Below are positions 23,950 through 36,480 of a stretch of DNA of 64,000 bases, piece after piece (the stretch's first letter is position 1; each line of letters opens with the position of its first letter). The DNA comes from Paramecium sonneborni (taxonomy: Eukaryota; Ciliophora; Oligohymenophorea; Peniculida; Parameciidae), in NCBI GenBank assembly GCA_905182985.1, contig CAJJDN010000171.1, positions 5,137 through 69,136 of the forward strand, given 5' to 3'. The notes under the pieces were generated by a model that had not been told where the DNA came from, made no database searches, and saw only the letters and a list, made by a program, of their open reading frames with translations. Position numbers and translations under genes: made by a program.

Positions 23950-24201
23950 ATGAGTTAATCAATTACAGTGATCATCACATATGCTTAGAAAAACAAAGTT
24001 TATAATATAGAAATAGATCCTACAACACAAGTTTAAGAGTTAATAAATGAATTTTAAGAAATGCTCCAACCAAATGGATAAGAGAAAATTATTCTAAAAT
24101 ATTAAGGATAACAGCTTTTCCCTAATAAGACATTTGATCAATAAAATGTTAAAAAAGGAACCTAAATAGAATTACTTATTGAAACAAAAGGTGGACTCTG
24201 A
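23950..24201 (+). CDS. ubiquitin-like protein ending Gly-Gly-Leu (Ubl-2)
   Basis: Single exon, 83 residues. Two N-terminal strands (ITVIITYAQKN, VYNIEIDP), a helix (QELINEFQEML) and the later strands (KIILKYQGQQL, then KGTQIELLIET) fit a ubiquitin fold. The last four residues are Gly-Gly-Leu preceded by Lys, so removing one residue would expose a diglycine end. Paralogous in layout to Ubl-1 at 15935, with clear sequence divergence. A Ulp1-type protease is encoded at 43593 in the same window. No evidence of conjugation can be seen in sequence alone; it could also be a standalone Ubl. Confidence 0.68.
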
Positions 24202-25084
24202 TTATCAATTTAAAAGTGATTATGTTATTGTTAATATATAATTTTGATTAAGAAAATGGAATGCAAGCTCTTTTCTTTTTTTACAACAAGCAAATAGGCA
24301 AAATAATGTAACAATTATTCTTTTAATTATAATGTAGAATAACTCTATTAATATTAAAGAAAATTCTAAAATTTTTTTGAGATATATCTCATTAAAATAA
24401 TGAAGCAATAAGTGTAAATCAAGCATAATTGATTATTTAGAAACAAAAGTTCTTTTAAAACAAAAAATCACAAGAAAAAAATATTTAATTTCTATTAAAA
24501 TTGTAAATATTCAAAAATCTTATTATGATTATAATAAAAACCTATTTCAGTTTGTTCTATCGAAACATAAAATTTACTTGTTAAATCCCTCAAAAATAAT
24601 AGCTGAATGCAATCTAAATTATTTTAAAATAAGAAAATTTTTATTATTTCTAATTAATAAAGGTCCTTTTATAATAAATCTACTTAAAATAATCATATTA
24701 ATTGTTGAAATTATTAAGAGAATTGGGAACAGGAATAGTTATTGTAAGAATCCTTTTCTGGATTTTAAATACATTTTATCAGGTATATTGTCAAATAAAA
24801 TTTAAAAATATGAATTTGATATCAATCTTTAATTAGATTATATGAATAGAATAATTTTGATTTAAACAGGAATGAATATTTGGTATTACTAAAATTGTTT
24901 AATAAAAATAATTAATGATCATATTATTATTTCCATATTCATATTAAGAGTTATATAATCTTTAATTTTCTCAACTTTGTGCAATAATTATTAATATTTA
25001 ATCTAATTAATTGTTATTCTGAAAAAAGATTTATGAATTTGAGAATTTTGCTACATAACTAAAATAATTGATATAATAGATAAT
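24202..25084. other. intergenic, no gene supported
   Basis: About 880 bp. A 58-codon ciliate-code ORF near 24256-24430 is no longer than chance expects and lacks family features. No RNA gene was seen. Confidence 0.45.
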
Positions 25085-25345
25085 ATGAAAATTTGGCCAT
25101 TCTTATAGATGAACAATAAAAATTTATTTTTATAGACAGATTTATTTTCCTAAGCAAAATTTTATAAAATCTTTTTTATTAAGTTATTTAATAATGAGAT
25201 TCAGTTGTAAATGTATTCTTAGATATATTTCCTATAAAAAATTATTTTAGATTGAAATGAATATTCAATAATTTATCAAAATTATGAGAGGATTGTAATA
25301 ACGAATAATGTATAATAAATAATTCAATATCTAGTTTTAGTTTTA
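25085..25345 (-). repeat. inverted diverged duplicate, partner at 41205-41470
   Basis: The reverse complement of this segment aligns over its whole length with 41205-41470, with scattered substitutions and small gaps. Long shared words include ACAATCCTCTCATAATTTTG and TTTAAGCTAAAACTAAAACT. It covers the last codons and 3' flank of the CFAP77-like gene, so the partner is the relic of a duplicated gene copy. Confidence 0.75.
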
Positions 25346-25961
25346 GCTTAAACATTAGCAAATTAAGATAGCTTTTTTAATTGTTCTGGTTAAGATTGCA
25401 TTAAGTGATTCTTCTTAATTGTTTCCTTGAGTAATTTACTTGATTTAGTTTCTACTGAAATTCTACTCTTAGCTGTAGATGGTCTAGATGTATATGCTTC
25501 TGCTTATTTTTTTGCAGCTACTGCACCATAATCATATGCTAAAACATTTTTTATTGGTGATGGAGTGCTTAGTTATAAGAATGAATTTTATACCGATTTT
25601 TTCTACCGAATACTTACTATTTAGGAGTTTCTGTAATTTTTGGTTTTCCTTACACAACCTTTTATCTAATATCATGTGACTATCTGAATTCTTAGAATTC
25701 TTTAGCCGTACACAAATTACGTTTAATACTCATTATATTTGTTTTTTTAAAATCTTTCTCTGGTCTAATATCCATTGAAGCAAAATGTTCCATATGACAT
25801 AGTACTTCTCCTAATGATTCTTCCTTTCCTGGAACTGTTCTAGTACCAAATGCACAATTTGGAATTGGATAAGTATTTGGTTTTGCTTTTCCAACATCAT
25901 CTTTTACAATTAAAGGGTTAGCAGAATATTTTTACCAAGGATATACAGTTTTATTGGACAT
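25324..25961 (-). CDS. CFAP77-like ciliary protein
   Basis: 203 residues, one 26-nt intron (25568-25593). The N-terminal half reads NPLIVKDDVGKAKPNTY, then CAFGTRTVP, then SLGEVLCHM and RPEKDFKKTN with a following CTAKEFQEFR. This order recalls CFAP77, a microtubule inner protein of motile cilia; the match is by motif order and I am not certain. The C-terminal half is basic, with SRPSTAKSR and a KTKTRY end, as in many tubulin-associated proteins. It is divergent from the MGCS gene (305 bp). A decayed inverted copy of its 3' end lies near 41.2 kb. Confidence 0.6.
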
Positions 25962-26266
25962 TATGATTAAATATATTAAATACTAATTTTAATAATAAAC
26001 AAATAGAAAGATTTTTAATACATATATGTTACGACTTTTTATTTTCATTCAATATTTAAACCTTCCTTACAGATTTTGTTTTAGTCTTAATCTTAACTGA
26101 TTACTTTATTTTTCATATTTTGTTTAAATTTTATATATTAAAAATAAACAAAAAGTGTAGTATTTCTCACTATAACTAATATTCTAAAAATATCTCAATT
26201 AATAACTTTTTAATGAAATTTATCAAATGATATTTTATAAAAAATCCAATTATTTCTCATTTTTAA
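25962..26266. other. divergent intergenic region
   Basis: 305 bp between two divergently transcribed genes; presumably both promoters. No recognisable element. Confidence 0.5.
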
Positions 26267-26686
26267 ATGGGCTGTTCCATCAATCATATTTAAATTATCG
26301 AAAATCATTCATATACCTTAGAAATTACTTAAGACTTATAAGAAGATGAAATTTCTATACTTACCATTCATGAAGGTATTAAATGCTTAAAAACTAATAT
26401 TGAACAAAACAAATTAAATTATCCTGATGATATTATAGTAAATCAAGTCTAAGAATAATTTATATACAACTTGAGTTCTTAATCATCAAGTGTCTCATTA
26501 GATTGTCCAGTTAAGAAATCATGCTTAAAATAAATAAATCAAAATTGCTTAACCCTTTTTAAATATGCATCTAAAAAGAAAGTTCAATTTAATATCTCTT
26601 CCTAAAAGTTTTCAAAAAAAAGGAAATATTAAAAACGATAAAGGTCACATTACAAATAACCAATTGATTTAGATGAAATCTTTTGA
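26267..26686 (+). CDS. hypothetical protein with MGCS N-terminus, 139 aa
   Basis: Single exon. The N-terminus Met-Gly-Cys-Ser is a classic dual acylation signal (N-myristoyl on Gly2, palmitoyl on Cys3), so the product is probably membrane-anchored. The rest is hydrophilic with a Ser-rich middle and a strongly basic KKRKYQKRQRSHYK stretch near the end. No domain recognised. The gene stands alone, followed by 1.2 kb of apparent non-coding DNA. Confidence 0.6.
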
Positions 26687-27946
26687 TAATTATATATATT
26701 TATTTATATATCAAATTAATGATGTCATTTTAATAATTTCAGTTATAGAATTCCTTTTAATGGACAATTATTAATAAATTGAACTCTTGCAATCATTAAG
26801 AGTACAAGTATTTTATAAATCTGAATCTATTCTGATGCCAATTAAGATTCTTAATTAAAAAAATCTCATCATAAACAAATACCAATAAAATAAATCTATT
26901 TATATATTAAATGTAAATAATTCGGTCATAAATTAATTATGAAGGATTAACAAGTTTTATTATTATATTAATTAATTTAAAATAACCAAAAATAAATTAT
27001 AGATTAATCAATAATTATTTAAATATGTTAGCATATTCATAGATACAAAAGGATAAATATTTTTTTCAATTAGATTAATACTTTTTTGAGTGTTAATAAT
27101 TTTAAATTATAAAATACTTAAGATAGGATATTAACTTTTATTGGTTTTTTTTAAATTAATACTTTAATGTAAGGTTAATTTATGTTTTTATTATTCAAGT
27201 TAGAATAAATGTAAATAAATAATTTTTATTTTCAATAAATATCAGAAATCCAAATTAATATTAGATTAGGGTAAAATATTTTTAATGTCTATAAAATTCT
27301 AAAAATTCATCATCAATAGTATTTTTATTAAAATTAAATAAATAGATGTTCAATCATAAACTAGAACTTTTGGTCTTAATATTAAATTCATTTCTTATCT
27401 CATGAAATATCTTTACAAGATTTTTGCTTAGTGTAAATAATGTTAAATTTTTCAAAAAGCTATCAATTTTAATAAATTTAGATTTATCTAAATTAAATTA
27501 GATTGTTTAACTTTAATTTGAGCTAGGATTATAGAACTACATATCAACATAATTATTTTGATTAAATAAAAGTTAATTTAATAATTTAATTTTTTTGTTA
27601 TAATAGAGATGATTAAGGAATTTGTATCTTTATGAAATAATTTTAATTGATAATTATTAATTCTACTTAGGCAATCTGAAAATATTATCGAAAATTATGA
27701 ATGTAATTAAAATTGTAATAACTTGATTAGGGATATTTTGTAAATGTGTTATATAAGGAGGTTTACTAAATAAATAATAGATTTTGGATAAGCGATATAT
27801 TTATTAAGGAATTCTTTATAAAAGAATAATAGATTTTCTAATTGGAGTAAAGAAATATGATTTATATAAGGTGATGTTAGTCTCTAAAATATGAATAATA
27901 TATAAGAGAGAAAAGCTGATAGATTAAATGAAATAGATATTATATT
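26687..27946. other. long non-coding stretch
   Basis: About 1.26 kb with dense TGA in all frames and no RNA gene or repeat recognised. Unusually long for this compact genome; it may hold a decayed gene. Confidence 0.45.
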
Positions 27947-29274
27947 TCAATTATTTAATTATAAAAATGCTTCTTCTTCATTTAAATATACTAAATCTAA
28001 TAAACGATAGATATGTAAGCATCCTCCTCCAAAATATTCGTGTTCTTGACATGTACTTAGATAAGTCCAAGGGCTTTTTTCATTGATATCAAAATCATTG
28101 ATACTGCCTCTTGATAATGATTAAAATAGAAATATACTTATGGCCAAAATAACAGAATGTAGTTTCTTTGTTTTAGAAATTAACAGAATATAATTCTTCA
28201 CTTCCAATAGTCAAATGATTTCTATCAGGTCCAAATTATAATGAATAAACTTATGATAGATTATCTACTTCTTTAACATAATCTTTCATTCCAATAGGTT
28301 TTCGTATATCAATAATATGTACACTTCCATCTAATGATCCACTAGCAATATAATTTTCATCATATTAACTCCAACTGACACAATGAATATCTTTATTATG
28401 TACTTCATCTAGATTCCAACATTTTCCTCCATCCATTCTTTGATCCCAACATATAATTGATCTATTTTAACAACATGAAACTAATTAATCTGTTGAAAAT
28501 TTGTTGAATGACATATCAACAACTTCTGCTTGATGTCCAGTTAAAACAGTTCTTTTATCTAATTTAATTGAATCATTGCCGCATATATTGCTTAATTCTC
28601 TTTTACTTGTAAAAATAGAACTTGTTGATAGCCTCGTTTAATAATCATTGATGTCCCATAATAATATTTTACAATCTTTCCCACCACTACCTAATTTATA
28701 TTCTTATGACCAATCTAAAGCTGTTGAATGACCTTATTAAGAATGTCCCATTAAATATATTTCAGGAATACCTGCATGTGGATCTTTTGGATTCTATTAA
28801 GTCTTATGTTTTGTAACATCCCATACCAATACATTACTATTATCACTTTTAGTAGCAATCAATTTCTAAGTAGTATTACATTTTATTATGTTAACATCAC
28901 CTGGATGTACAATCATTTGACGTATCTTTAAATGAGGATTCTTATAAAATTGCAATTATTAATACACAAAAGTGACTTGATGATTAATTTAATATTTCAC
29001 TTAAGGAATATCTAAATTATTATTTGTTATTACCCACAGTTGCAACAATTAATTGACAAGGTGTTTACTTCCAAATATTTGTTACTTCATCATAAATACC
29101 ATCTGTTTTTATTGCAAAATACACCTTTTATCTAATGTATTCTTTAGCTTCTTATACAATCGGTCCCCATTTACAAGATGTTACAGGCCAATCTATATTA
29201 TTTTCATATGTGAAATCAGTGATACAAGGACCTATTTATCTCCATTTTTATTATTTAGGAGTTAAATAATTCAT
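27947..29274 (-). CDS. RBBP4/MSI1-type WD40 histone-binding protein
   Basis: 425 residues after removing a 22-nt intron (GTAATAAC...AATTTAG, about 29000) and a 28-nt intron (GTATATTT...ATCAAG, about 28110). WD40 repeats are clear: NSNVLVWDVTKH, TALDWSQEYKLGSGGKDCKI, LLWDINDY, VDMSFNKFSTDQLVSC, RSIICWDQRM, IASGSLDGSVHIIDIRKP. The motif MIVHPGDVNIIKC corresponds to the HEGEVNRA-type motif of RBBP4/7, and the last repeat (INDFDINEKSPW) also fits. RBBP4/MSI1 proteins bind histones H3-H4 in CAF-1, PRC2-like and deacetylase complexes. Nuclear role inferred from the family. Confidence 0.82.
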
Positions 29275-29511
29275 CTTCCTTATATATATAATTATAAACT
29301 TTAATTAGAAACTTTAAGAATTTTCATATTCAACGATGCTACATTACATTAAGTATAAATATTGAAATACATTTTATTTTTAATCGACGGATTATGTTGA
29401 TATGATTTTATGACTTTTCTTAAATTCGGACATGAGAATTTTATTCTTATATATAAAGTCATTCTCAAATCATTCTGTATTTAATTTTTCAAGATTTTTT
29501 TCAATAATCAA

Positions 29512-29869
29512 ATGAATTATGCTTACAAAAGAAGCAAAAGATCATACATTAAGAGTTCTTCTTAAACTAGAAAACTTTTAGCTGAATTAGTCTTAATTTA
29601 AGGGTTGAATATCAAAAATGTAAGAATTTGTATATTAATATAAGGCAGCTCAAAAATTATAGATAAAATACGCAACTGCAAAATCGATCATCCTGTATTA
29701 CAGATAAAATGTGATCAGGCAATAAAGAATATGTAATTCGACAAAAAGATGTTCTTATGCTTCTGCCAAAGATGCAATTTCTTATACGATTGTATCAAAG
29801 TTAGCTGGGTAAGAAGTTAATTCGAGAAGTATTCATTTCTTAAAAATGGATGTCACTAAATAGCAATGA
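29512..29869 (+). CDS. small helix-turn-helix protein (HTH-1)
   Basis: 110 residues, one 25-nt intron (29620-29644). The core reads AELVLIQGLNIKNAAQKLQ then IKYATAKSIILYYRQ. This pattern, a helix, a turn at Gly-Leu, 'AA.KL.I.YATAK' as recognition helix, matches the HTH of transposase-type and psq-like DNA-binding domains. A paralogue with the same INYATAKNIIL core is at 38524. Too short for a transposase and no catalytic domain follows, so it may be a domesticated DNA-binding domain. It is divergent from the RBBP4 gene (237 bp). Confidence 0.6.
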
Positions 29870-30301
29870 TTATATATAATATTATTTATAAATGATTGAT
29901 GAGTATGGTAAAATTCTAAGGAAAGGAAGATTATAGTTAATTGGATCGGATTAATGATATTTAGAATGTCTAGGAAATTGTAATTTATTTTACTCTATTA
30001 TTAGACAGAAGTTTAAATTCTAAAAATAAACATGAGTAATTGAAAATTTTATTTGTTACTTAATTTTAAGTCTAATAGTTAGAAATAAGAATATTAGATT
30101 AGGATATGAATCATATTGTGAACCATTTTTGGTTTTATTTTAACTGAATTCAATATATTAAATTCTATAATTAAAAATTAATTGGAATTAAACTTATCCC
30201 AATTTATGTAAATTGGATTTAATAGTTGAGATGAGTGAAACATAAAAATTTGATTTTGAATTCTAAGTTAATAACATAATTAAATTAAATAATAAATTTT
30301 A
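29870..30301. other. intergenic, nothing recognised
   Basis: 430 bp of AT-rich DNA between two plus-strand genes; no coding or RNA signal. Confidence 0.5.
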
Positions 30302-33300
30302 ATGGGTCATTGTACAAGTTAAATTTAACATAATAAATCTCCTCAAAAATAAATAGGGAAAACACTTCAAAAGGGAACAATGAAATTCAATAGTGAGTTA
30401 TCTAATATTAGATTGAGTCATCCATCAAAATCATGTCATCTTAAAATTGATATCGGTGGGTATTATAAATGTGATACTCCGAAGCATTTTGACTTAGAAG
30501 GGAAGCATGGTGTAAGATTGCTAAGTTATAATAATAGTGGAAGAGGAAAATAACATTGTAATTAGAAGCAAGTGAAATATAATTGAGAGAAAAGTATTTG
30601 GTTTTCATTCTGTTTGAGGATGACAAAGAACTCTCTTAATTGCGTATATCATTGTATGAAATAATATCTGGACCATAATTTTTTGATTACCAATTAGGAA
30701 AAGGGAGAATCTCGTTCAATATGATAATGGCATAAATTCTTTAATTAGAAATATATCCATAAGATTTAATATGTACGATGAACACATGTATTCAAGAAAA
30801 ACAATATTTGTTTAATCTAAGATTGGTAACAAGAAAGATGCAATTTTTATCAGAGAATTCAGAAAAATTTAATAACCCTGCATATATGAGAGGAAGGAGT
30901 TTATCTTATACAAATATACAAGATGAATTATTCAGAATATAATGGTTGAGTACAGAAATGCCTAAATTAATTGTAGAATTACCTATTAATGAAATCTCAA
31001 GTTCTTCATTATAAGTTTGTATTTGGAGTATAAACAAATCAAATGAAGATCATTCACCTACTAGAAAATCTGTAAAGTCGCTTAATTTTCATGTTGAAGC
31101 TATAGAGCAAGTCTTATTTGCTGAATCTAATATTGCATTGAATTATTTACTTTAAAATTAAGAAGAATAAATGATTGATCATAGTATTCACAAATGTAAT
31201 ATAACAAAAGGATTGTGGTTAAGAGGTAATAAGATTGGATAAATGTAATCAGACTTTTCTATTAAAATTCCACTTTATATAAAATAATAGATGATTGGAT
31301 TAAGAACTGAAAAGGGATGCACTATTGGAACAGGTATATTAGCTAATTAAAGTATAAAGGAAATTGGCGAAGTAGTAAGTTAGTTTGAGAAATTGAGTTA
31401 GATCATGTTTAAATTATCTAATAATCATGCTTAATAAAAACAATAATTAATGACTGAGTTATAAAACACAGCTGAATCATTGTTGATAGCAGTAAGTAAA
31501 AGTGATAAGGATTCATAATTAAGACAATTCTATTATAAGAGTTATGATGATTTAATGAAAGGATAAGAGATATTCATTAAAATAGCAGAAAATCTCTTGA
31601 ATTTTGTAGATAAAATAGAAGGAAATATAAGAGAAATATATTATGAAATATTATAGATTGTTTGTACTAGAGGTGAATTAAGTTTAGGTTCTATGGGATA
31701 TTTCGATGATTGTAAACAATTAAATAAAAAACAATTGAAATTTAAAAGTTAAATCTGTTGTCATTTTTAATAGTTTCTTTATAATACTTTAAATATAGCA
31801 TTATAGAAGATATGTTTGAAAGCAATGTCTTCAAAAGAGAAAGCATTTGTTGAGAAATTCTTAGCAAGTTCTTTTTTTAAAGTTCCAGAATTTAGAGAGG
31901 CATTTGTTAATGCACTTTAAAATCCAAATGATCCAGAATTATCAGAATGGCGTGGAACTGATTATTAATTAGATGAACCAGAGAATTTTAGAACTGAATA
32001 AATTACTGTTTTATTTGATTGGCAAAGCTATTTCTATAATTATTTGCCTTCTAATTTAAATATCAATGCAGTCACACTAACATCAGATGAAGAATGGCGT
32101 AGAATTATTACTAAAAGAAATACTACTTTCTTTTTCTTTGTCTAAGCTTTATGTTTACATATACAATTGAAGTTTTAAAAAGATATTATACCTTGGAAAG
32201 ATATCCCAGGGTATAGAAAGATTTTAAAAGCACTTTTATGTGAATTAAAAATAAGAGACTCATATCCTGATGCAATGATTAATGCAATAACATCTGTTGT
32301 TACTAATGGAGGACCATTAAATGTTATCATTATGATTTTGTTCAATAAAACTAAGTATTCATATTTAATTATTAATTTAAAGTATTTATTCAAGTGATAG
32401 AGTTGTTTAAGTAATGGATCTAATTAGTTAATGTATTCAATAATGTTCAACTATTCCAACCAATTTTGATTATCCTTTCTTTTTAAGTGGACTAAGAATT
32501 GCAGTGACTTAAAGTTAGAATGCTTTTGTGATTGCAAAAAGTCTACATTTAATCTATAATAATTATTTAGTATTTCCTTTAGAATTTAAAAAAGCTATTG
32601 TTGATTTTTTATTTGAAGCCTAATGTTATGAATTATTTTTGCATTGGTCTAAGACTGTAAGAAGTGTTTATATTGGTTTATTAATTTATCGTATTCATCA
32701 TTTACATAGAAATAATAAAATTTAGATTACAGATGAAAATTAATTTGATAAATAATACTTCTAAATAACTAAACCAAAGAGATTATAAAGTTATTATGAA
32801 AATAGAAAAGAAGAAACTTAATTGATGGTAACTTATTTATTATTTTTAGTTAGAGTGATTATATTTATTTGAAATATTCTAGATTTATGATGAATATAGA
32901 GTAAGCTAAAGCTAAATTCTTAACTAAATCATATAGTGTAGAATTGCCTTTGATTTAAAGAATGAAAATGAAATTAGACTAAAAACTTAAAATTGATGGT
33001 TCAATTAAAGATTTAGTAATTTGTGAAGAATAAGTCAAAACACCTGAAATTGATAAAAAGCTAATTTTTGAAAGAAAAATAGAGTTCAGGAATCCAAATA
33101 AAAAAAAAGCAATAATTTTAGATGAAAATCACCTTAGATATCTATCTGCTGCTATGACTGAATATAATGAAATGCAGAAACAATATACTAAATGGAGATA
33201 ATAAAATATTGCTTCAGTTTAAGCTTCTATATAAGGAATGACAGATGAAGAAAAAGCAGCCAAACTTACTTAATTTCCAGTACCATAAATAAAACTTATG

Positions 33301-33336
33301 CAAACCTATGATATGAAAGAAGGTAAACACGAATGA
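30302..33336 (+). CDS. large protein with MGHC N-terminus and C2-like/DUF1765-like regions
   Basis: 977 residues after removing introns 30572-30594, 32355-32382, 32828-32849 and 32855-32882. The last two are separated by a 5-nt exon (32850-32854); the total is then exactly divisible by three. The N-terminus Met-Gly-His-Cys is an acylation-type signal. Residues about 40-140 alternate strands in a C2-like way (LKIDIGGYYK, YLVFILFEDDKEL). The region from about 560 to 840 is helical and ends with ELFLHWSKTVRSVYIGLLIY, resembling the LFLHWS-type core of DUF1765-like proteins; this is a weak match from memory. A basic, helical tail follows. Function unknown, probably membrane-peripheral. Convergent with the Myb gene, 93 bp apart. 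Confidence 0.68.
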
Positions 33337-33429
33337 TATTGTATTATGTTTCAACTAATTTTTTAATTATTTGATTAATATATTATGTTTAACATTTTCA
33401 TTGGCCTTTTGAATTCCAATAATCAAATG

Positions 33430-34771
33430 TCACTGCAATATAAAATTATTATTATATTGCTTATTTGGTTAACTTTGATTTTACATCATGTTAAACTAAC
33501 TAGTCATTTCTAGTTTTGGTTAACATTGAATAAACATTTAATATTAAAACATTTTAAATAAATGACTAATATCTTCTAAAGAATACAATTATCCCATTTA
33601 ATTTGAGCATCCCAAACATCTTGGACATAATTGTTAATTCACTTGGATACCTAGTTAATTGGAATTACACAATTATTATGATTATTATTAGTATGTTCCT
33701 AATAATTATTATTATTAGTTTATTCCAAGCTATCCATAATCTATAAGAAACTTTTAGAAAGATGATAATTAATAATCAGATTATTGATATATTAATTCTT
33801 AAGGATGTTATTATGATTATGATTGTTATTGTTATTGTTATTGTTATTATTATTATTATTCAATAGCTAAAGGTTCTTCCTTTATAAATGGTTATTAAAT
33901 AACTTAATTTATTTGTTCATCTACATCTTAATTTTCTTATTTGACATTTATTAAGGGTTCTCTCTTCTCTTTTGATCGAGTAACCCTTTCATAAACATCT
34001 GTTTTTAATGTCTTAAGTTAAGATTTCTTTATTTTAATAGAGCTATTTATAAATTTATATTTTTTGTTTTTCTTCTTCCTTTTATATTTTGTAATATTTA
34101 ATGAATCTTAAGAATCTTCTAAATGATCATCTTCATCTGACTCTTCAAGATCTGATTAGTATCTTCTTTTTAAATTAGCATAAAATCTATTCTTAACCAT
34201 ATTTTCCTATATAATAAGTAAAAGGATATTACAGGTCGACCTTTTAAGAAAGTTGATATATAACTCCACTTAGTTCCAAACTTTTTATAGAGTCTTAATA
34301 TAATTTTATCTTCTTCTTCAGTCCATTTTTCATTATTAATATGTCCCTAGAGTTGATTTAAATAACGTTCTCGAACTTGTTTTCCAGTTCTCCAATTCAT
34401 GACTGTACATATCTTACTCCATTTCTTTCCATACTTTTATACTAATTCCTTTAATTATTCATCTTCCTCTTAAGACCATAATTATCTTGAAAGTGTCTTA
34501 AATCAATAAAATATTATATTACATTTTCTGGATGTAGAGATTGCCATTTCATCATACATTCTAATGGACTTGGCCCATTTAAATAAGTACTTATCGACTT
34601 CCAGTTTCCCTATTAACAATCATATTGTTCGTTCAGTTTCTCTACATCTTCAACTCTCCAAACATATTTACACTTTTTTGTTAATAAATTACAGCTAACC
34701 TCATAAACACCTTCTTACTCTGCTCTACTTTTTATCTGGTTGGATGCAGCACTCATCTCAGAGGTAATCAT
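33430..34771 (-). CDS. Myb-type DNA-binding protein with polyglutamine tail
   Basis: 429 residues, introns 34497-34522 and 34207-34232 (26 nt each). Three tandem Myb-like repeats: a divergent first one (WRVEDVEKLNEQYD, GNWKSISTYLNG), then LWSQEEDEQLKELVQKYGKK with WSKICTVMNWRTGKQVRERY, then KWTEEEDKIILRLYKKFGTK with WSYISTFLKGRPENMVKNRF. The spaced tryptophans are present. A basic stretch (KYKRKKKNKKYK) may be a nuclear signal. The C-terminal 190 residues are glutamine/asparagine-rich, including an uninterrupted run of eleven Gln, mostly TAA codons. A CPRCLGC motif lies in the tail. Likely nuclear transcription regulator; c-Myb-like 3R layout. Confidence 0.85.
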
Positions 34772-36480
34772 TTCTTTTTTTAAAAAATATTACATTAAAT
34801 CAACACTCATATTCACATTTAATACTACAAAATGATTAATTATATTTCTTCGTATCTTTTATTTCTAATTACATAATACTTAATATAGTTTAAATCTATA
34901 TCAATCTAAATGCAACTTGATACTACAATTATCTTATTAATCATCTACATTAGATTTTAATTTGTTTTTATGTTATCTCATAATAATAATTAAATACAAA
35001 TGAATATTTTGATATCAAAATACCTCCTTAAATTTATTATTAAAGAAAAATTTAATTTCCCATTTAAAATTGTCATTCCCATCTCTCATCTGTCTCTAAT
35101 TATATGTTTTTAAAATTTTCATTATTTATCACATTATACAATCTTTAAAAATATTCATAATTACTTTCATTTTTTACTCCAAATTTAAAATAGTCAATCC
35201 TAATTTATTCATTTAATTTTTATTTTACATTATTTTCAAAATATAATTCATTCTAGAACATTCAACCAATACATATGTTAATTTAGAAAATTTTCATTCT
35301 AAATTATTACATCATCATTTACAATCCTTAATAACCCTATGTGTCTGCGAAATTCAATCAATTCAAACAGAACTCCTTGAATTATCAATACAACTAATAT
35401 ATTGTTGAAAATTGATCTAACTCTTAAATGTAAGTATTACAATAAGACATCTTAAACAAATGTAAGTAATAATATAAAATATTCATAATCAAGAATGTTG
35501 TTTTTTATAATCAAATTATATTTCTCAAAGAAACTTTCAATTCTTTGGCATCTATGACGTTATTATTTTTATATAAATTTTAATATAAAAAACATATATA
35601 ATTAAAGCATCTATACACATTATTTTATCTCTACAAATTAACATCATTATTTGATATTCATTCTTTTTATTTATATTATTATATACTTTTATTGATCCTT
35701 TATTAAATAATTTATTACTTTTACTATCAAATAAATTAAAACCTATCTCCCTTTAGCCTTATGTTTTAATTACCCATCAATCTAATCTAGATAGACTTCT
35801 ACTTAGGTCATTTAACAATATTTCAAAAAGTTTTCTTCCAATATTATTTCCTGACTTTTATTTTATTATAAACTAATAAACCAATTTTTATTTTTTATAT
35901 TGTCTTTAATCATTAATCTATTTATTTTAATCTAATTACTCTCCTCTTATTTTTGATATTAATACATTACTTTTTTAATTATTATTTAATTATTCTGCTC
36001 TGTAATTAAACTGTTCTTAAGTGTTTATTTTATATGTAAAGTTTTAAATTTGCCTTCAAAATCCTTGTTTCATTATATAAAATAACAAAGGCTATGAGAT
36101 TAACTTTAAAATTATTTTTTCCAATCAATTTAAACTATTTTTTAATCCTTAAAATAAGATTATGTATTAAGAACATAAAAGAAGACACTTACTCCTTTAT
36201 ATAAATAATATCATTTGTAAATAGGATTTAATTTTGATTGGATAAATATAAAAAAAGAATTCGATTTTATTTTTTTAAATAATATAGTAAAAATTTTAAT
36301 ATAATTGTCCCTCTATTAGTATTTGTAATTTCAGAATTAAAGTACAATTAAGTCTTAGAAGGAAACTATGTCAATAATCAAAAGCCAAAACTCGAAAATC
36401 TGGGCTCTAAAATTTTTAACTTAATATAAAATATATTAAATTTTATTAATGAAGGTCGAATAAATTTTAACAATTTAAAG
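34772..36480. other. gene-poor stretch
   Basis: About 1.7 kb upstream of the Myb gene with no supported gene; its lower part is inside the duplicated contig end (from 35773). Includes a 38-codon ORF near 36368 that is not above chance. Confidence 0.45.

Noticed and set aside
24220..24426. Minus-strand ORF of 68 codons with hydrophobic character
   Set aside because: Length is at chance level, hydrophobicity follows from TTT/ATT-rich DNA, and no neighbour or motif supports it.
25488..25679. Plus-strand standard-code ORF
   Set aside because: Antisense shadow of the CFAP77-like gene.
32175..32393. Minus-strand standard-code ORF
   Set aside because: Antisense to the 977-residue gene, which is continuous through this stretch.
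33640..33860. Non-coding TTA/ATT microsatellite
   Set aside because: On the minus strand it encodes the Gln-rich tail of the Myb protein in the ciliate code, continuous with the Myb repeats.
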